Of a stretch of DNA of 64,000 bases, positions 1 through 10,288 are shown in pieces. Source of the stretch: Rehmannia glutinosa (lineage: Eukaryota > Streptophyta > Magnoliopsida > Lamiales > Orobanchaceae); NCBI GenBank assembly GCA_016081115.2, contig CM071932.1:56742659-56806658 (forward strand), in the 5' to 3' direction. The translations under genes were made by a program, and so were the position numbers. The notes beneath the pieces were generated by a model. That model was given only the letters and a program-made list of their open reading frames with translations. It searched no databases and had not been told where the DNA came from. Each line of letters begins with the position of its first letter. The first letter of the stretch is position 1.

Positions 1-347
1 TGTTGGGGCATTCATCGCTCGCCAGTTTGATAGGGTAAAGAATCAGCAGAAAGGGGGAATTTGTCTTGGATGGTTGATTACACTTATCACAGAGCACTTT
101 AACGTTAATTTTAGCGGCAATGCGCATGCGGATGGTTGGAGAAATATCTATTTGAATGTCCTGACTGCTATGAAAATGATACAGTATGATGGGCAAGACT
201 ATTGGCTTGTTCATGCAAATATGACTAGACTTAAACTCCAAATCCAGATGCTACCTCAATTCGTGATAGAGGTAATTGGCTTATGAAGGGAGAACAAGTC
301 GTTACCGTACAAGATGAGCCACAAGTTGAGATGGATAAAACGGAATC
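1..347 (+). pseudogene. Athila ORF-1-like (late ORF) fragment, 5' piece
   Basis: Fragment of the plant-retrotransposon protein domain known as ATHILA ORF-1, found in Athila-type elements; its biochemical role is not established. Visible are a GWLITLITEHF segment near base 70, a GWRNIYL segment near base 135, and a P-N-P...RDRGNW segment near base 240-270 typical of the domain's end. The last segment is in a different frame from the first two, so there is a frameshift near base 235. The reading then runs into GAATC at 343-347, where the copia element is inserted, and resumes at 8993. The N-terminus lies outside the window. It is non-functional because of the frameshift and the insertion. Confidence 0.65.
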
Positions 348-659
348 TATTAGATAAATGTTTTTATCAAGATTTTGATGATTTTGTTTTAATAAGATTT
401 TATACCAAAACAATGTTTTTATATGTTGTTCAAATACTCCTAAATGATTTAAAATGTGTTTACTAATTTTTGGAGTATTTCTTAGAGTTTTTAATTTGAT
501 AAAAATTGGACAACACTTTTGATGGTTTTGTTTAAATTGGTTTTTACACCAAAATTATGTTTATAAATGTTGTCTAAATACTCCCAAATGATTTAAAATG
601 TTTTTACTAATTTTTTGGAGTATTTCTTGAAGTTTATTTTTGAAAAAAATCGGACAACA

Positions 660-910
660 TTTAAAAGGGGAGGTCGACCGGTCGCCCAAAGTGGTCGACC
701 GGTACTTGAAGATAAGAAACACGAAACAGAACTTACAGGTCTTGAAAAAAGAGGGAGGGGGACCGGTCAAGGGTGAGGTCGACCGGTCACACCCTAGAGG
801 CGGCCGGTCGCACCCCACCTCGACCCGTCGCACCCCGCAACCCCTACTACGGATCGCACTATTTTTTAAAACGGTCGAAATCTTCAACAGGCAACCGGTC
901 GCCCTATGTT
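660..910 (+). repeat. CpG-rich GACCGGTC palindrome cluster in copia U3
   Basis: Several copies of the self-complementary words GTCGAC and GACCGGTC occur here in otherwise AT-rich sequence, 150-400 bp upstream of the TATA box. The 3' LTR copy (about 7980-8195) keeps the block with many small indels. Similar words recur in the element's 3' non-coding region (6500-6570) and in the related element at 36.66-36.88, 37.3-37.5 and 39.06-39.13 kb. The role is unknown; a U3 regulatory or methylation-dense region is possible. Confidence 0.75.
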
Positions 911-1063
911 ATTTTTTGACAAAATTCCAACCGTTGCAATTTGTGACAGCAAGATTTGCTTTTCAATTTTGTATAATATTTCTACATCTTGTGATCTTCT
1001 TTTTGTAGACAAAAGTGAAGATAGAGGAGCCTATGTTGGGAGCCTATGTTGGTGAAGCTTCCC

Positions 1064-1071
1064 TATAAATA
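1064..1071 (+). promoter_or_regulatory. TATA box in the 5' LTR
   Basis: TATAAATA followed by GAGG, at the expected U3/R position. The same motif is at 8358-8365 in the 3' LTR. Transcription would start about 30 bp downstream. Confidence 0.8.
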
Positions 1072-1696
1072 GAGGATGAAATTGAAGACACAAGTCACAA
1101 CACATACAAGCAAAATACACAACAAGAAATCTGCAAATTGTTCAAGCTTTCATTTTTTTCATTCTTGTTGTAATAGCCTAAGTACTGTCACTTGCACATC
1201 TTTGAGGTCTAGGCTTTTTGATTCTTGATTACACTTGCACTCAATCTTTGTATTGATTTCATAGAGTTGTAATCTTGAATTTTGTCCATCATTCAACACA
1301 AGACATCCTTGTGAGTATTCTTGTGGTAAGAATACACTTGGGTGATTTAGGTGATAGGTGTTTGAAGAGTGTGGTACTCTTCAAAGGTGGTGAAGGAAGA
1401 TTGTGGTAATCTCCTTGAAGGTGTTGTAAGAGGATTGTGGTGATCCTCAAGGTGTTGTATTAATTCGGTAATTAATAAAATCTTTTTCTTTTTGAAATCC
1501 ATCCCGAGGAATCTTTGGGGTGGTAGAGGATTAGGCCCTAGGTGGGTTGAACCTCTTTAAATCAATGAATGTTGTTTAATTTCCGTATTTACATTCTTGT
1601 CATTTGCTTGTTGATTCGAAAAAGAGGGTGATTTGCGAAAAATCGGCATAATCTATTCACCCCCTCTAGATTATCGTAGCCACTTGGAATAACAAG

Positions 1697-1709
1697 TGGT
1701 ATCAAAGCC
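1697..1709 (+). other. Primer-binding site for initiator tRNA-Met
   Basis: TGGTATCAAAGCC lies two bases after the LTR end. It differs at one base from the usual copia PBS TGGTATCAGAGCC, which is intact in the related element at 42773-42785. Confidence 0.88.
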
Positions 1710-1761
1710 AAACTCTTTGGCTAAGCTCGTTCGAGTAAAGAGGAAAGATCCATCGCTACGA

Positions 1762-3288
1762 ATGAAGCTTATCTCACCACCGCGCTCCACCAACAAGCCA
1801 CCGCTATTCGACGCCAACAACTACGCATTTTGGAAAGACCGCATGGAGTGCTTTCTACAAGGATGCGGATTTGATATTTGGAATGTGGTCATTGAAGGAG
1901 TTGCTCAACCAACAACAAAATTGGAGGATGGTACCACTACTCCCAAGCCATTCAAGGAGTACGATGAAAATGACAAGAAGGCTTTCTCTCTAAATGGTAA
2001 GGCATTAAATATTTTACATTGCTCTCTTACCGCCACCGAATATAATCGCATAAGAGGCATACGGTCGGCACATGAAGTTTGGGAAAAATTAGAAACCATT
2101 TATGAGGGCACAAAGAAAGTAAAGCAAGCAAGAAAAACAATGCTTGTGAAAGACTTTGAAAATTTCAATATGCTTGATGGTGAAAGCATATCAAAAATGG
2201 TGGAAAGGCTTGACAACATTGTCAATCCTCTTGTGGCTCTTGGAAAGGTCATCTCCGAAGAAGACAAGGTGACCAAGGTATTAAACGCCCTTCCCGGCTC
2301 ATGGTCCGAAAAGGTGACGGCAATCACGGAAGCTCAAAATCTTGAGACACTCAAGTTTGATGAGCTCATTGGGAATCTCCTCATTTATGAAGTATATCTC
2401 AAGGAGAGGAAAAATTCTCAACCATCCACCTCTAAATCGGGTACGCAAAATATTATTAAAGGCTTAGCATCTTCTTCTAATAATGTTTATTATGCTAGTG
2501 ATGAGGATGATGAAGAAACGGCGGCTCTTGTTAGGAAATTTGTAAACAAAAATAAAGCTAGAAAGCCAAGAGACAATTCTTGCTTCAAATGCGGAAAATC
2601 TGGGCACTACATAGCCGATTGCCCAAAATTAGAGAAAGAGGAACAAAAGAAGAAAAAGCCTTTTCCGAAAAAAAAGGCATTAAATGCGGACGTCAAAACT
2701 TGGGATGAATTACTTGAAACAACCGACGAGGAAGGAGAATCCGAACATGGTCTTATGGCCATAGACGATGAAAATACCGAGGTACGCTCTAATGCTTCAT
2801 CTTCTTCCCTAGTTGATGAATTACAATGTGATTTTGATGAATTGCAAAATGAGTTTCAAAATTTGATTGTTAAATACAAGAATTTGAAAAAGGAGCATAA
2901 AGAGCTTAAACTAGAAAAGGATAAATTATTTACTTCTTATGACTCTCTTGATAAAGCTCATGTTATTACTCTTACTATGGTCCGTACTCTTGAAACCGAA
3001 AAACAAACGCTCACAAATGATATTGAAAATTTGAAAAAGGATGTGCATCGATTCAATTTAAGTACGGATCTGATCACAAAAATTTTAGATGCACAAAGAG
3101 GTGAGCATTCTAAATTAGGACTTGGTTATAGACCTTTTCAAAATGCTTTTAATAAAAAAGACCAAGGTCCAACTTTTGTACGTGCTAGTAGTCCTCGTAT
3201 TATTACTTGTTTTTATTGTGGTAAGAATGGACACTATGCTAGCAATTGTAAATTGAAGAATAATTTTAGCTATTATTGGAGACCTTAA
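1762..3288 (+). pseudogene. gag: copia gag with two zinc knuckles
   Basis: Capsid/nucleocapsid protein of the copia element. The reading frame is open from base 1696, but that stretch overlaps the PBS, so the ATG at 1762 is the better start. From that ATG the order is: a UBN2-type gag domain (about residues 10-220, with the N-terminal PPLFDANNYAFWKDRME signature), a CCHC knuckle C-x2-C-x4-H-x4-C near residue 274, a long charged predicted coiled coil (about 340-450), and a second CCHC knuckle near residue 483. The frame stops at 3286-3288. In the related copy at 41.6 kb the equivalent frame continues past this point, so the stop probably separates gag from pol by mutation. A coiled coil between two knuckles is unusual and is shared by both copies. 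Confidence 0.85.
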
Positions 3289-3373
3289 GGTCTCAAGGCT
3301 AACCCCCATGGACCCCAAAATTATAGGGTACCTAAAAATAATTCCTTTGTAGGTTATAGGGGCTATAACAACA

Positions 3374-4754
3374 ATGGAAGATTCAAAATGGCTCGTGGAC
3401 AGCGGATGTTCACGCCATATGACCGGAAAGAGAGAACTTTTTACCAACATCAAGCTCCAAGAAGAGGGTATGGTCATGTTCGGCAATGGCAAAGGAATAA
3501 TTCTTGGAAATGGAGAAATTGGTAACTCTTCTTTCTCTCTTAGTAATGTTCTTTTAGTAGAAGGGCTTAAGTTCAATTTGATAAGTGTTAGTCAACTTTG
3601 TGACTCAAATTATAATGTTGTTTTTAATAAAGAAAAATGCCTTATTTCCAAAAATGATAAAATTATTTGTGAAACAATTAGAAAAGGCAATCTTTACAAA
3701 ATTTGTACTAGTGATTTGGTTAGTCAAAATGTTTCTTGTCTTGTAGCCAATAATGATTTAACTAGCTTATGGCATAGGCGACTTGGACATGTTGGATACA
3801 AAAATTTGCAAACTATTTACAAAAACCAACATGTAAAAGGACTACCCAAATTAAATTTTGAAAATCTTGGCTTATGTGACACTTGTCAAAAGAACAAATT
3901 AGTTAAGAGTAGTTTTAAGCCCAAAAATGAAATTTCCACTACCAAACCCCTACAAATGCTTCATCTTGATTTGTATGGGGATATTGGTACGGCAATTCTA
4001 AGTGGAAAACATTACACTTTTGTTATAGTTGATGATTTTTCTAGATATACTTGGGCTCTATTCTTACAAATAAAAGCGATGCCGTTAATGAGTTTGTTAA
4101 GTTGTGTAGACTCATTGAAAATGAAAATGAAGATACTATTAAGTCCATTCAAGTGATCGAGGTGGAGAATTTGTGGCGAATTTAGAGTCTTTTGTGAAAC
4201 CAAGGGATATAATCATAATTTTTCGGCTCAATGACACCTCAACAAAATGGAGTAGCCGAAAGGAAGAATCGGACACTTCAAGAAATGAGTCGGTCCATGC
4301 TCAATGAATTTTCACTTCCAAAATATTTTTGGGCGAAGCCGTAAGTACCGTTTGCTATGTCATTAATCGAGTTTATATTCGTACTAAAATGAATAAAACT
4401 CCATATGAGCTTTGGAAAGGAAGAACTCCAAATATTAGTTATTTCAAAATATTTGGATGTAAATGTTTTATTTTGAATACTAAGGATCAATTAGACAAAC
4501 TTGATCCTAAGGCCGATGAAGGAATATTTATGGGGTATTCAATCAAGAGCAAAGCATATCGGGTTTATAATAAGACTAGTGGGGTTGTTGAAGAATCTAT
4601 CCATGTCAAATTCAATGAAGCTTCGGGTGTTGAAAGGATACCCAATGATGAAAGTGATGAAGAGGCTATCGTTGAAACCATTGTTCAAGATGAAACTCAA
4701 AATGATCAACCTTCAAGCTCAAGTGTTCCTCAAGAAGATAAAGGTGATACTTGA
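3374..4754 (+). pseudogene. pol: copia protease and integrase region, frameshifted
   Basis: This segment encodes the aspartic protease (active-site DSGCSRHMTG near 3398-3427) followed by the integrase. In the integrase, an HHCC zinc domain is visible as LWHRRLGH (about 3766) and C-x2-C (about 3877). The catalytic core has its first Asp in LHLDLYG near 3960, the second in SDRGGEF near 4155 and the Glu in NGVAERKNRTLQEM near 4250. These lie in at least three frames: breaks fall near 4070-4160, 4200-4240 and 4330. A C-terminal domain (GCKCFILNTKDQLDKLDP, then an acidic region) is open to 4754. The frame is also shifted relative to gag. The catalytic residues are present but no continuous protein is possible. 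Confidence 0.85.
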
Positions 4755-4781
4755 ATCTTCCCATAGCATTGAAATTTAAGG

Positions 4782-6398
4782 AGATCACCCAAAAGATCTT
4801 ATTATTGGTGATCCCCTTGATAAAGTAATGACTCGAGGAAAATTTGCCGAGAAAGCTCTTATATCTCAAAAAGAGCCTAAAAATGCTAAGGAAGCCATTG
4901 AAGATGAGGATTGGTTTTAGAAATGCAAGAGGAGTTGAATCAATTTGAAAGGAATGATGTATGGGAATTAGTACCTTGTCCTCCATCTCAAACCATTATT
5001 GGTACAAAATGGGTATTTCGGAACAAGCTCGATGACCAAGGCAATATTGTTCGAAACAAAGCAAGGTTAGTAGCTCAAGGTTATTGTCAAGAAGAAGGTA
5101 TTGATTATGATGAAACATTTGCACCCGTAGCACGTTTAGAAGCTATTCGTATTTTACTTGCCTATTCTTGTTTTAAAAATTTCAAGCTTTACCAAATGGA
5201 TGTAAAATCCGCATTTTTAAATGGTATTATTCAAGAAGAAGTCTATGTAAAACAACCTCCGGGGTTTGAAAATTTTTCAAGGCCTAATGATGTTTATAGA
5301 CTTAACAAGGCCTTGTATGGTTTGAAACAAGCACCCCGTGCATGGTATGATAGACTTAGCTCTTCTCTTTTGCAAAATGGTTTTACAAGAGGTAAAGTTG
5401 ACACTACTCTCTTTGTTTTTGAAAAAGAGCGAGATTGCTTATTAGTGCAAATTTATGTTGATGATATTATTTTTGGTGCTACTAATGAATCCTTGTGCAA
5501 GAAATTTTCTAAGTTAATGCAAGGTGAATTTGAAATGAGCATGATGGGGGAGCTCAACTTCTTTCTTGGACTTCAAATTAAGCAATGCCAAGAAGGAATT
5601 TATATTTCTCAATCAAAATATAAAAAGGAACTTTTGAAGAAATTTGGCATTGAAGAAGGAAGAACCATCTCTACCCCAATGGCAACAAACGTCAAGATTG
5701 ACAAAGATGAAAAAGGTAAGTCGGTTGATGAATCCAAATATAGAGGTATGATTGGTAGTTTACTTTATTTAACCGCAAGTAGACCGGACATTCGTCATGC
5801 CGTATGCCTATGCGCTCGTTTTCAAAGCAATCCCAAAGAATCTCATTTAAGTGCCGTTAAAAGGATTTTTCGATATTTGAAAGGCACTATTCAATATGGT
5901 TTATTTTATCCAAAGAATGAAAATTTTTCTCTTAAAGGTTATAGTGATTCGGATTATGCGGGAAATATTGATGATCGGAAAAGTACTTCCGGATCATGTC
6001 AATTTCTAGGTGATTGCCTAGTTTCTTAGTTTTCAAAGAAACAAAATTGTGTTTCACTTTCAACGGCCAAAGCCGAATATATTTCCGCGGCATTTTGTTG
6101 TACACAACTTCTTTGGATGAAACAAACCTTAGCGGATTATAAATGTTCGTTTGAAAGTGTTCCTATATTTTGTGATAATATATCCGCTATAAACATTGCT
6201 CAAAACCCGGTTCATCATAACCGTACTAAACATATTGAGATTCGACATCATTTTCTAAGGGATTGTGTTTCAAAACGAAAAATTGAGATATCTTTTGTAC
6301 CATCTCAAGACCAATTAGCGGACATCTTTACAAAACCGCTATCTTCCGAGACTTTTGCATCGATACGAGCTCGGTTAGGCATAATGCATATTGAATGA
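4782..6398 (+). pseudogene. pol: copia reverse transcriptase-RNase H region
   Basis: The copia RT begins with [12 protein letters not shown] and [11 protein letters not shown] (about 5000-5085), has DVKSAFLNG (about 5200) and [15 protein letters not shown] (about 5315), and the catalytic YVDD at 5454-5465. RNase H follows, with [15 protein letters not shown] near 5945, SLSTAKAEYI near 6058 and the C-terminal DIFTKPL near 6325. Breaks: a frameshift near 4915 separates the N-terminal part, and a TAG at 6027-6029 stands where copia RNase H normally has Trp (a TGG to TAG change). Downstream of the stop the frame is open to 6398. The RT catalytic residues are intact. Confidence 0.9.
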
Positions 6399-7641
6399 GG
6401 CTTACGTTTGCATTTTGCACGTTTTTAAAACTTAGGGGCGAAAAATCGGATTTTTGGTTGTAAAATCGAATTTTTTGAAAAACTGACAAACAGTGGGCTG
6501 AAAGGGTTGAGGGCAACCGGTCGCCCTCAACGTCGACCGGTCGCCCTCAACCTCGACTGGTCGCCCAATGCTATAATTTGGATTAAAATGGTTCTGTCTT
6601 CAACATTCGTCACTTTAACACATTTTGGCCATTTTTCGTCCCTTTTGCTAAATTCACTCAAATTTCATTCAAAAATGGTTTTCATGCATTTTTTTCACAA
6701 CATGGATATTATATAGCATGATCATCATCATTATAGCTCATCTTCACCGATCAAATGGTAAGAATTCTACTCCCTCTACTCATTTGGGTTGAACCCTTGA
6801 GATTTTGACTTATTTGCAAAATTCTTGATGTTAGTTTCATATGAATGTGATGAGCTTAATATTTATGATGTATTGAATGTTGTTTGAACTGAATTGGTGA
6901 TGAAAATTTTTGGCTTAAATGAATTTCAAAGACGTTATATACTTCTAGTTTTATTCGACGCACGCCAAGTGTTCGACGAATTGTTTCAATGAAAAATTCA
7001 TCACCTACATGATTCTCTCGATTTGAAAAATCTTATAAGTATATAGAGATCATGTTTTATCAATCAAATGAGCTTGTGCAAGTCAATTGATCAACCTTTC
7101 CCTTTTATTTGGAATTTAAGCTTCAATTCTCAAAAAGCTTGATAAATCGATAAATTTGCGCACTTTGATATGAATATATGATGTTTTTATCATGCTAACA
7201 TTCTTTTTGATGATTCCAAAGGGGGAGAAACATGAAAAACGCTCATACGCTCAAAGAAGCGAAAATAAGCTCGCTAGAAAAGCTATAAGCTAGGGCTCTT
7301 AAAAGCCATAAGCTGTGAATATTGCTTAGTCCATTTGATGTATTGTGGACTTTTATGCTTGACGAATGATGTTTTGTTACAGGGGGAGCTTATTAGCTCA
7401 TGGAATTCAAGCTTATGTTGTGAAAGCTAAGCTTTTAGCTTTTAGTTGTTGCTTGTATACTTGTTCTTTATATGCATGTTGATAGGGGGAGCTTGTGCAA
7501 AAATGATTTTGAAAAATCTTTGCTCCTATCCTTGTGTGTTTGTACTTATGATGTATCTTGTTTGTAATTGATTGTTGTTTTAAGACCGGAAAATTTGTTT
7601 TGTTTTAAAATCGACCTTCTAAAATTGTTTTGGTTTGTAAT
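6399..7641 (+). other. copia 3' non-coding region
   Basis: A 1.2-kb stretch between RNase H and the purine tract with no credible ORF. It includes a short CpG-rich GACCGGTC cluster (6500-6570) and AGCTTAT/AAGCTTA-rich sequence with two internal GGGGGAG tracts near 7380 and 7485. The related element at 37.9-39.2 kb has matching sequence. Confidence 0.7.
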
Positions 7642-7658
7642 CATCAAAAAGGGGAGTT
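7642..7658 (+). other. Polypurine tract before the copia 3' LTR
   Basis: CATCAAAAAGGGGAGTT stands immediately before the TG of the 3' LTR, the usual plus-strand primer position. The related element has the reverse complement of a similar tract at 37930-37945. Confidence 0.8.
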
Positions 7659-8987
7659 TGTAAGATAAATGTTTTTATCAAGATTTTGATGATTTTGTTT
7701 TAATAAGATTTTATACCAAAACAATGTTTTTATATGTTGTCCAAATACTCCTAAATGATTTAAAATGTGTTTACTAATTTTTGGAGTATTTCTTAGAGTT
7801 TTTAATTTGATAAAAATTGGACAACACTTTTGATGGTTTTGTTTAAATTGGTTTTTACACCAAAATTATGTTTATAAATGTTGTCTAAATACTCCCAAAT
7901 GATTTAAAATGTTTTTACTAATTTTTGGAGTATTTCTTGAAGTTTATTTTTGAAAAAAATCGGACAACATTTAAAAGGGGAGGTCGACCGTCGCCCAAAG
8001 TGGTCGGCCAGGTGCACCAAGATAAGAAACACGAAATGAGAACTTACAGGTCTTGAAAAAGAGGGAGGGGACCGGTCAAGGTGAGGTCGACCGGTCATCG
8101 CACCCCACCTCGACCCGGTCGCACCCCCGCAACCCCTACCCGGATCGCACTATTTTTTAAAACGGTCGAAATCTTCAACAGGGGCAACCGGTCGCCCTAT
8201 GTTATTTTTTTGACAAAATTCCAACCGTTGCAATTTGTGACAAGCAAGATTTGCTTTTCAATTTTGTATAATATTTCTACATCTTGTGATCTTCTTTTTG
8301 TAGACAAAAGTGAAGATAGAGGAGCCTATGTTGGGAGCCTATGTTGGTGAAGCTTCCTATAAATAGAGGATGAAATTGAAGACACAAGACACAACACATA
8401 CAAGCAAAATACACAACAAGAAATCGCAAATTGTTCAAGCTTTCATTTTTTCATTCTTGTTGTAATAGCCTAAATCTTGTCACTTGCACATCTTTGAGGT
8501 CTAGGCTTTTTGATTCTTGATTACACTTGCACTCAATCTTTGTATTGATTTCATAGAGTTGTAATCTTGAATTTTGTCCATCATTCAACACAAGACATCC
8601 TTGTGAGTATTCTTGTGGTAAGAATACACTTGGGTGATTTAGGTGATAGGTGTTTGAAGAGTGTGGTACTCTTCAAAGGTGGTGAAGGAAGATTGTGGTA
8701 ATCTCCTTGAAGGTGTTGTAAGAGGATTGTGGTGATCCTCAAGGTGTTGTATTAATTCGGTAATTAATAAAATCTTTTCTTTTTGAAATCCATCCCAGGA
8801 GATCTTTGGGGTGGTAGAGGATTAGGCCCTAGGTGGGTTGAACCTCTTTAAATCAATGAATGTTGTTTAATTTCCGTATTTACATTCTTGTCATTTGCTT
8901 GTTGATTCGAAAAAGAGGGTGATTTGCGAAAAATCGGCATAATCTATTCACCCCCCCTCTAGATTATCGTAGCCACTTGGACTAACA
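7659..8987 (+). repeat. 3' LTR of the 348-8987 copia element
   Basis: Full-length partner of 348-1694, beginning TGTAAG and ending TAACA, followed by the duplicated GAATC. Most differences from the 5' LTR are one- to few-base deletions in the CpG-rich block near 7985-8180. Confidence 0.92.
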
Positions 8988-8992
8988 GAATC

Positions 8993-9238
8993 TTCTAGGC
9001 AAGGAGGTAGGCGACAGGGGATTTGAGTGATAAGATTGAGCGGTGGGAGGTCCATGTGGGCTTTTTGATGGATGATACATACCAATTGTCGGCTACGGTG
9101 GATGAGTATTACACCGAATATTTGCAACACTTTGGTACAATCACTCAACAACAACAACAGATGTACGAGATGATTTCTTGTATGGATCAATGGCATATCC
9201 AGCAAGGCCACTATCCTCCGCCTTCTGCACCACAATGA
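8993..9238 (+). pseudogene. Athila ORF-1-like fragment, 3' piece after the copia insertion
   Basis: Continuation of the ORF interrupted at base 347. With one copy of the GAATC duplication removed, the frame reads on for about 13 codons to a stop, then a second frame (open from about 9023) carries a recognisable C-terminus: an acidic/tyrosine-rich stretch, a run of five glutamines near 9150 and the C-terminal tail HYPPPSAPQ before the stop at 9236-9238. A glutamine-rich tail just before the purine tract is common in late ORFs of this group. The frame change means it is a pseudogene. Confidence 0.55.
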
Positions 9239-9310
9239 TCCACATAAGTAATTATCATGCATTCCTTTTTCTTTTTATAACTTCCTTATGTGTTTGGGAC
9301 GAAACATGAT

Positions 9311-9327
9311 TTAAATTTGGGGGGATT
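9311..9327 (+). other. Internal polypurine tract of the Athila-type element
   Basis: TTAAATTTGGGGGGATT lies 72 bp after the late ORF. It resembles the LTR-adjacent tract at 12921-12938, but no LTR follows. The - strand element at 25-35 kb has the same arrangement (tracts near 27951-27970 and 26593-26610). Confidence 0.6.
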
Positions 9328-10277
9328 GTCAAGAATGTGTCATTTTGTATTGTTGCATGTTTGCATTGCATTTAGGTTGCATGTAGAAGCATATAAAAAT
9401 AGCATAATTTTTTTAAAAAATAATTGATTTTTTTAGCATGTTTATTGTTTTAACATGTTTATTGCCTTTGTGTGAGTAAGATTTAGAAGTATGGATTAGT
9501 ATAAGAAGCCTTCATATGATTTTACTACAAATACTTGGTTTCATGAAAATAAATGCTTGGTAAATAAGTGATGAATTTGTAAAAAGATGTCTTTCGCTTA
9601 TTTGGTTGATTGAAAAAGTTGGGTATTTGAACATGATGCGAAAAATAAGCCTGTGAGCTTTTGTGCCTTTAACTACTTTTATCATATGCAGTCTTATTTT
9701 TTGTTGAGTGTGTCATTCTTGTAGATGGAACTCTAGAACTTGCAATAGTATCTTTATTGAAAGCACACGTGTGTGCAATTCTTGAAGATGATTTAAGCTC
9801 ATTTTTATTTAAGCTTACTTAGCCTAAAAAGCCTACCTATGAACTCATGATTTCCTAGTTAACCAATTTGAGCCTTAACTTTATTTATTGTTAGCCACAT
9901 TTTGAGCTTTTAACTATGCATTCTTTATCCCAAAACTTGAGCTTATAGAAGTTTATAATTGAGGGAGATGTGGTTTAATTTTGAAAAAGAATGTTGCCAA
10001 AGAAGGATTAGCAGTGAATAAGTGAATGAATGAAGCTCGAAAAGAAAGCAAATTTGAAATCAAACATGAAAAGAAAAGAAAAAAATTGAGCAAAAGAAAA
10101 GAAGAAAAGAAACAATTCTACAAAGATTAAGAAAATTGAGCTTAAGGTAAAAAAGAAAAAAAATGGCTTAAGTGTGAAAAAAGAATAAAATGGGTGGAAT
10201 AAGAAGTATAAATTGAAAAAGAAGAAAACAATTTGAATGAATGTTTTTCAGATGAAATTGGGTTGGTGAGTTGAAAG
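9328..10277 (+). other. Athila-type 3' non-coding region, upstream of the LINE
   Basis: Non-coding, with an A/G-rich stretch at 10010-10250. Phrases such as AAGCCTGTGAGCTTT and TCTAGAACTTGC appear in the same order in the reverse complement of 27.4-27.6 kb, so this is conserved between the two elements. It continues after the LINE at 12489-12920. I see no gene. Confidence 0.6.
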
Positions 10278-10288
10278 TATATGTACTT

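Larger units (their letters stand above)
348..1694 (+). repeat. 5' LTR of the 348-8987 copia element
   Basis: Matches 7659-8987 along its full length. U3 holds two tandem units (424-515, 568-659), each with inverted ends of the TGTTGTCC...GGACAACA type. A CpG-rich block of GACCGGTC palindromes (660-910) follows, then the TATA box at 1064-1071. The LTR ends ...TAACA two bases before the PBS. The first bases are TATTAG where the 3' LTR has TGTAAG. Confidence 0.92.
348..8987 (+). mobile_element. Ty1/copia retrotransposon (SIRE-like layout), complete but decayed
   Basis: An 8.64-kb copia element with two LTRs, a PBS matching initiator tRNA-Met, gag, then protease-integrase-RT-RNase H in copia order, a 1.2-kb 3' non-coding region and a purine-rich tract. 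The 5-bp duplication GAATC flanks it (343-347 and 8988-8992). The 3' LTR begins TG, but the 5' LTR begins TA, presumably a point change. The LTRs (1347 and 1329 bp) differ mainly by scattered small indels, several of them in the CpG-rich segment. Coding frames hold several frameshifts and stops, so the copy is not autonomous. Confidence 0.93.

Noticed and set aside
561..1008. Open frames on both strands inside the copia LTR
   Set aside because: They arise from the CpG palindrome block, which avoids stops in several frames; the copy at 7904-8350 does not preserve them.
1696..1761. GTG start for copia gag at 1696
   Set aside because: It lies one base upstream of the PBS (1697-1709), overlapping it; the ATG at 1762 is the credible start.
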